NCBI GenBank assembly: GCA_016303225.1
Contig: JAEDMC010000045.1
Span: 1-17,103, forward strand
Direction of reading: 5' to 3'
Length of the DNA: 17,103 nucleotides
Source of the DNA: Kiritimatiellia bacterium
GTDB taxonomy: Bacteria; Verrucomicrobiota; Kiritimatiellia; RFP12; UBA1067
Numbering within the stretch: position 1 is the first letter of the stretch; each line of letters begins with the position of its first letter. Made by a program: the position numbers and the translations under genes. Shown piece after piece: positions 15,039 to 17,103 of the stretch. The notes beneath the pieces are model-generated. The model searched no databases and had not been told where the DNA came from. It worked only from the letters and a program-made list of their open reading frames with translations.

Positions 15039-16036
15039 CAGATCGCCCCGATCTTCGTCCGGTTCGCCTTGATCCAGTCCTGAAGCTGCGGGATCGTCAT
15101 CCACACCGCGTTGTTGTCAGAACAGTAACTGAAGCCTTCGGGGACCTTCTTCCCGTCCTTGATTCGGCCGGCATCCCTGTCCCAGCTGTGGATGGCCGGC
15201 AGGATCTTGAAGTGCCCAGGATACTCGTAGGTGTGCGGCGCATCCTCGACACCGATCATCTGCTCGTGCAGTTTCTCACCAGGACGTATCCCGATTATCT
15301 TCTGCGCGCACCCCGGATCCACCGCCTTCGCGATGTCGCAGATGTTCATCGAAGGGATCTTTTTCACGTAGATCTCGCCGCCGACCATATCGTCGAACGC
15401 GTGCCACACAAGCTCAACACCCTGCTCAAGCGAAATCATGAAGCGCGTCATCCGCGGATCGGTAATCGTGAGGACGCCCGACTTTGCCATCTCGAGGAAG
15501 AACGGAATCACACTCCCGCGAGAGCCCATCACGTTTCCGTAGCGGACGACCGCAAAGCGGGTGTTCTTCGCGCCCGCATAGGCGTTGCCGGCAATGAACA
15601 CCTTGTCGGAGACGAGCTTCGTCGCTCCGTAGAGGTTCACCGGCGAACTCGCCTTGTCTGTCGAAAGCGCCACAAGCTTCTTCACGCCCCGATCAATGCA
15701 GGCATCCACAAGGTTCATCGCCCCATGCACGTTCGTCTTGATGCACTCAAAGGGATTATACTCCGCCGTCGGCACAATCTTCGTTGCCGCTGCGTGGACG
15801 ACGAAGTCAACACCGTCCAGCGCGCGATAGAGCCGTTCCTTGTCGCGCACGTCCCCGATGAAGAATCGCACGCGCGGATCGTCCTTGAAGAGCTTCGCCA
15901 TATTCCACTGCTTCATCTCGTCCCGGCTGTAGATGATGAGCTTCTTCGGATTGTACTTTACGAGCGTCATCGGCACGAATGTGTGTCCAAACGAACCGGT
16001 ACCGCCGGTCAGCAATATCGTTGAATTCGTCAACAT
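15038..16036 (-). CDS. pseB: UDP-N-acetylglucosamine 4,6-dehydratase (inverting)
   Basis: The protein has 332 residues, matching PseB/FlaA1. It is an NADP-dependent SDR enzyme that converts UDP-GlcNAc to UDP-2-acetamido-2,6-dideoxy-beta-L-arabino-hexos-4-ulose, the first pathway step. The Rossmann loop TGGTGSFG lies at 10-17. STDKA (125-129) gives the Asp-Lys pair (D127, K128), and YGATK (136-140) gives the catalytic Tyr and Lys. The early SRDEMKQW and later GSRGSVIPFF and IRPGEKLHE motifs are typical of the inverting enzyme, as opposed to the longer LegB type. It is first in the seven-gene operon. A ribosome site GGGAG (16049-16045) sits eight bases before the ATG. Confidence 0.96.
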   Translation of the reverse strand: MLTNSTILLTGGTGSFGHTFVPMTLVKYNPKKLIIYSRDEMKQWNMAKLFKDDPRVRFFIGDVRDKERLYRALDGVDFVVHAAATKIVPTAEYNPFECIKTNVHGAMNLVDACIDRGVKKLVALSTDKASSPVNLYGATKLVSDKVFIAGNAYAGAKNTRFAVVRYGNVMGSRGSVIPFFLEMAKSGVLTITDPRMTRFMISLEQGVELVWHAFDDMVGGEIYVKKIPSMNICDIAKAVDPGCAQKIIGIRPGEKLHEQMIGVEDAPHTYEYPGHFKILPAIHSWDRDAGRIKDGKKVPEGFSYCSDNNAVWMTIPQLQDWIKANRTKIGAI

Positions 16037-16044
16037 ATCCTTTT

Positions 16045-16066
16045 CTCCCTCTTGCGCATTATATCA
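16045..16066 (-). promoter_or_regulatory. Promoter and ribosome site of the nonulosonate operon
   Basis: On the minus strand TGA-TATAAT (hexamer 16063-16058) is an extended -10 element. No -35 match is seen at the right distance. The predicted start is near 16051, leaving a 15-base leader that contains the GGGAG ribosome site. The leader shares CAAGAGGGAGA with that of the secreted protein gene at 16984. Confidence 0.65.
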
Positions 16067-16579
16067 TATTGGAGGGACCCCCGTTCGGGATGATTCATCT
16101 GGTCGGGGGCTGCGATTGTAACTGTTGACCGCCCGATGCGTGAAACCTCGCATCCGATCGCCGCTCCGGTCCGGGGGAGCTGCCGCTCGGTCTCGTCGCT
16201 CGCGGCACTTCCCCGTCCCTTCGCTCGAACCGCACTGTCCCAGCCAAGCGAAATCATCCCTGGCGGTGATAATGATTACCTCTTTGACCCAAAGACCCTA
16301 TGTCTTTACCCCAAAGACCCTATGTCTTTGCCCCAAAGACCGACTCCTCGCTTCGCTTTCGCGCACCCGCTTGCGCGCCCTTCGGGTTCGGCTTGCGCCG
16401 AAGGTTCCCTTCGAGCTCCGCTCTTCGGTGCATTCCCGCGAGGCCTCCCAAGTTCCTGACTGAACTTTCAAGGCGCGTCGTCCTAATCACATCTCGGTTT
16501 GTTTGTGATTCATGTTCCTTTCATCATGATAGTTCAGCCAAGCTTGTCTTGGCGCACCTCCACCACTCCTACCCCACCA
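16067..16579. other. Non-coding region with hairpins and repeats
   Basis: No gene is supported in these ~510 bases; the open frames here lack ribosome sites and read as low-complexity Arg/Pro/Ser strings. Visible structures are the 22-bp tandem palindromes (16288-16342), a hairpin CCTTCGG/CCGAAGG at 16379-16404, and a small perfect hairpin GCCAAG-CTTGT-CTTGGC at 16537-16553. GATGCG/CGCATC can also pair near 16136-16155. None is followed by a clear T-tract on either strand. Confidence 0.5.
16288..16342. repeat. 22-bp tandem palindromic repeat, two and a half copies
   Basis: The unit CCCAAAGACCCTATGTCTTTRC occurs at 16288-16309 and 16310-16331, with a partial third copy at 16332-16342. The two full copies differ at one base. 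Each unit contains the inverted repeat AAAGAC-CCTAT-GTCTTT, so tandem hairpins or a repeated dyad protein site can form at one helical-scale spacing (22 bp, about two turns). It lies about 220 bp upstream of the pseB promoter. Confidence 0.85.
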
Positions 16580-16984
16580 TTAGGGTCCTCGGACCACGTT
16601 CGTCGAGACTTCGCCGCTCTTGTTGGTCGTAAACGAATAGTCGACGATGGACCGATACGTGTAGTAGTAGTCCTCGATCGCCTCGCTGTCAGGCGTGTAC
16701 TCGTACGCGAGCGACGGAGTTACACCAGGAGTGATCGAGTAGACCGGCACCGGGCCGGTGTTGTCGTTCCACTCGCCGCCGCCGACGAAGATGCGTCCAT
16801 CAAGATACCGCAGGCAATGGACGCCGCGCGCGTGAAGCGCAGAGTCGCCTGTCCCTGTATAGCGCTCGCCAAGAGGCGTGAAAAGGTATTCTAGAGAACT
16901 TGTGACGTCCGTGGCCGCAAGCGCAGCTGGCATTGCGAAGACAATCGCTGCAAGTATTGCGATCGAGGCACGAACAGTTGTCAT
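16580..16984 (-). CDS. Short secreted protein, probably a truncated larger protein
   Basis: The protein has 134 residues. A signal peptide spans residues 1-23 (MTTVRASIAILAAIVFAMPAALA, cleavage before ATDV). The mature part begins LEYLFTPLGERY and contains HCLRYLDGRIFVGGGEW, which looks like the first blade of a beta-propeller or delivery-type repeat protein. It then stops after only ~110 residues in VVRGP. A good ribosome site (AGGGAG, 16995-16990) precedes the ATG. It may be the N-terminal remnant of a longer surface protein cut by rearrangement, or a small secreted protein in its own right. I do not recognise the family. Confidence 0.65.
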   Translation of the reverse strand: MTTVRASIAILAAIVFAMPAALAATDVTSSLEYLFTPLGERYTGTGDSALHARGVHCLRYLDGRIFVGGGEWNDNTGPVPVYSITPGVTPSLAYEYTPDSEAIEDYYYTYRSIVDYSFTTNKSGEVSTNVVRGP

Positions 16985-17011
16985 TTCATCTCCCTCTTGT
17001 TTTTGCTTTGA

Positions 17012-17042
17012 GGAGGATTTCCTCCCGACGGCAGAAATTATA
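17012..17042 (-). promoter_or_regulatory. Promoter and leader hairpin of the short secreted protein
   Basis: On the minus strand TATAAT (17042-17037) follows an A/T-rich stretch, with no good -35. The predicted start near 17030 gives a leader of about 45 bases. It contains the hairpin GGAGG-AAAT-CCTCC (17025-17012), whose GGAGG is itself ribosome-site-like and would be hidden in the stem. Confidence 0.5.
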
Positions 17043-17103
17043 TTTTAAATTCACTACCATCCCATAGCGGATTCTGTTTCTTCCCGCCACTCCTAAACGG
17101 ACG

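Noticed and set aside
15039..15104. Upstream extension of pseC by 22 codons
   Set aside because: The extra residues are acidic and unlike PseC, and the 15038 ATG is coupled to the pseB stop by a TGATG overlap.
15188..16024. Plus-strand frame of 278 codons opposite pseB
   Set aside because: Antisense shadow of a clear pseB; composition is Arg/His/Val-rich and no motif is visible.
16288..16342. CRISPR array
   Set aside because: The units are directly adjacent with no spacers, and no cas gene is present in the window.

Overview
The window looks like chromosomal DNA from a GC-rich, uncultured-type bacterium of the Planctomycetota-Verrucomicrobiota-Chlamydiota group, most plausibly a host-associated Kiritimatiellota. 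This rests on protein style: very long secreted proteins built from putative-Ig, InlB-type and Calx-beta modules, paralog-like Cys-rich secreted proteins, and a pseudaminic-acid-type operon. It is inference, not a database result.

Layout. Positions 1-470 hold the C-terminal remnant of an IS4-type transposase. A plus-strand gene at 637-3399 encodes a 920-residue secreted multi-module protein that ends in a conserved YLYPE...VEWGG domain. It is followed at 3401-3487 by a scrap of an ISAs1-type transposase N-terminus, so transposase debris flanks the gene on both sides. Convergent to it (minus strand, 3492-7634) is a 1380-residue secreted protein with two thioredoxin-like CxxC domains, a Calx-beta domain and C-terminal beta modules that resemble those of its neighbour. 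Behind it lies a 259-residue Cys-rich secreted protein (7704-8483). This gene has the best promoter in the window (TTGACA, 18-bp spacer, extended -10, A/T-rich UP-like region) and a long leader that can fold.

The main block is a minus-strand operon of seven tightly packed genes, read from 16036 down to 8943: pseB, pseC, an unrecognised GT-B-like protein, pseF, a CysE-like hexapeptide acetyltransferase, a xylose-isomerase-like TIM-barrel protein, and a fused GNAT-PseI protein. Genes overlap by 1 or 4 bases or abut, except for a 6-base gap before the last one. Together they should turn UDP-GlcNAc into a CMP-activated pseudaminic-acid-like nonulosonate for surface glycosylation. Two points make the operon unusual: no recognisable PseG (UDP-sugar hydrolase) is present, and the GNAT domain is fused to PseI. 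The extra TIM-barrel and acetyltransferase genes suggest a modified sugar.

Upstream of pseB is about 540 bases of non-coding DNA with a 22-bp tandem palindromic repeat and several hairpins. The window closes with a short secreted protein (16580-16984, minus) that looks like the N-terminal piece of something larger. Several promoters share a TGn-TATAAT-type extended -10, and two sit so close to the start codon that the transcripts would be leaderless or nearly so.
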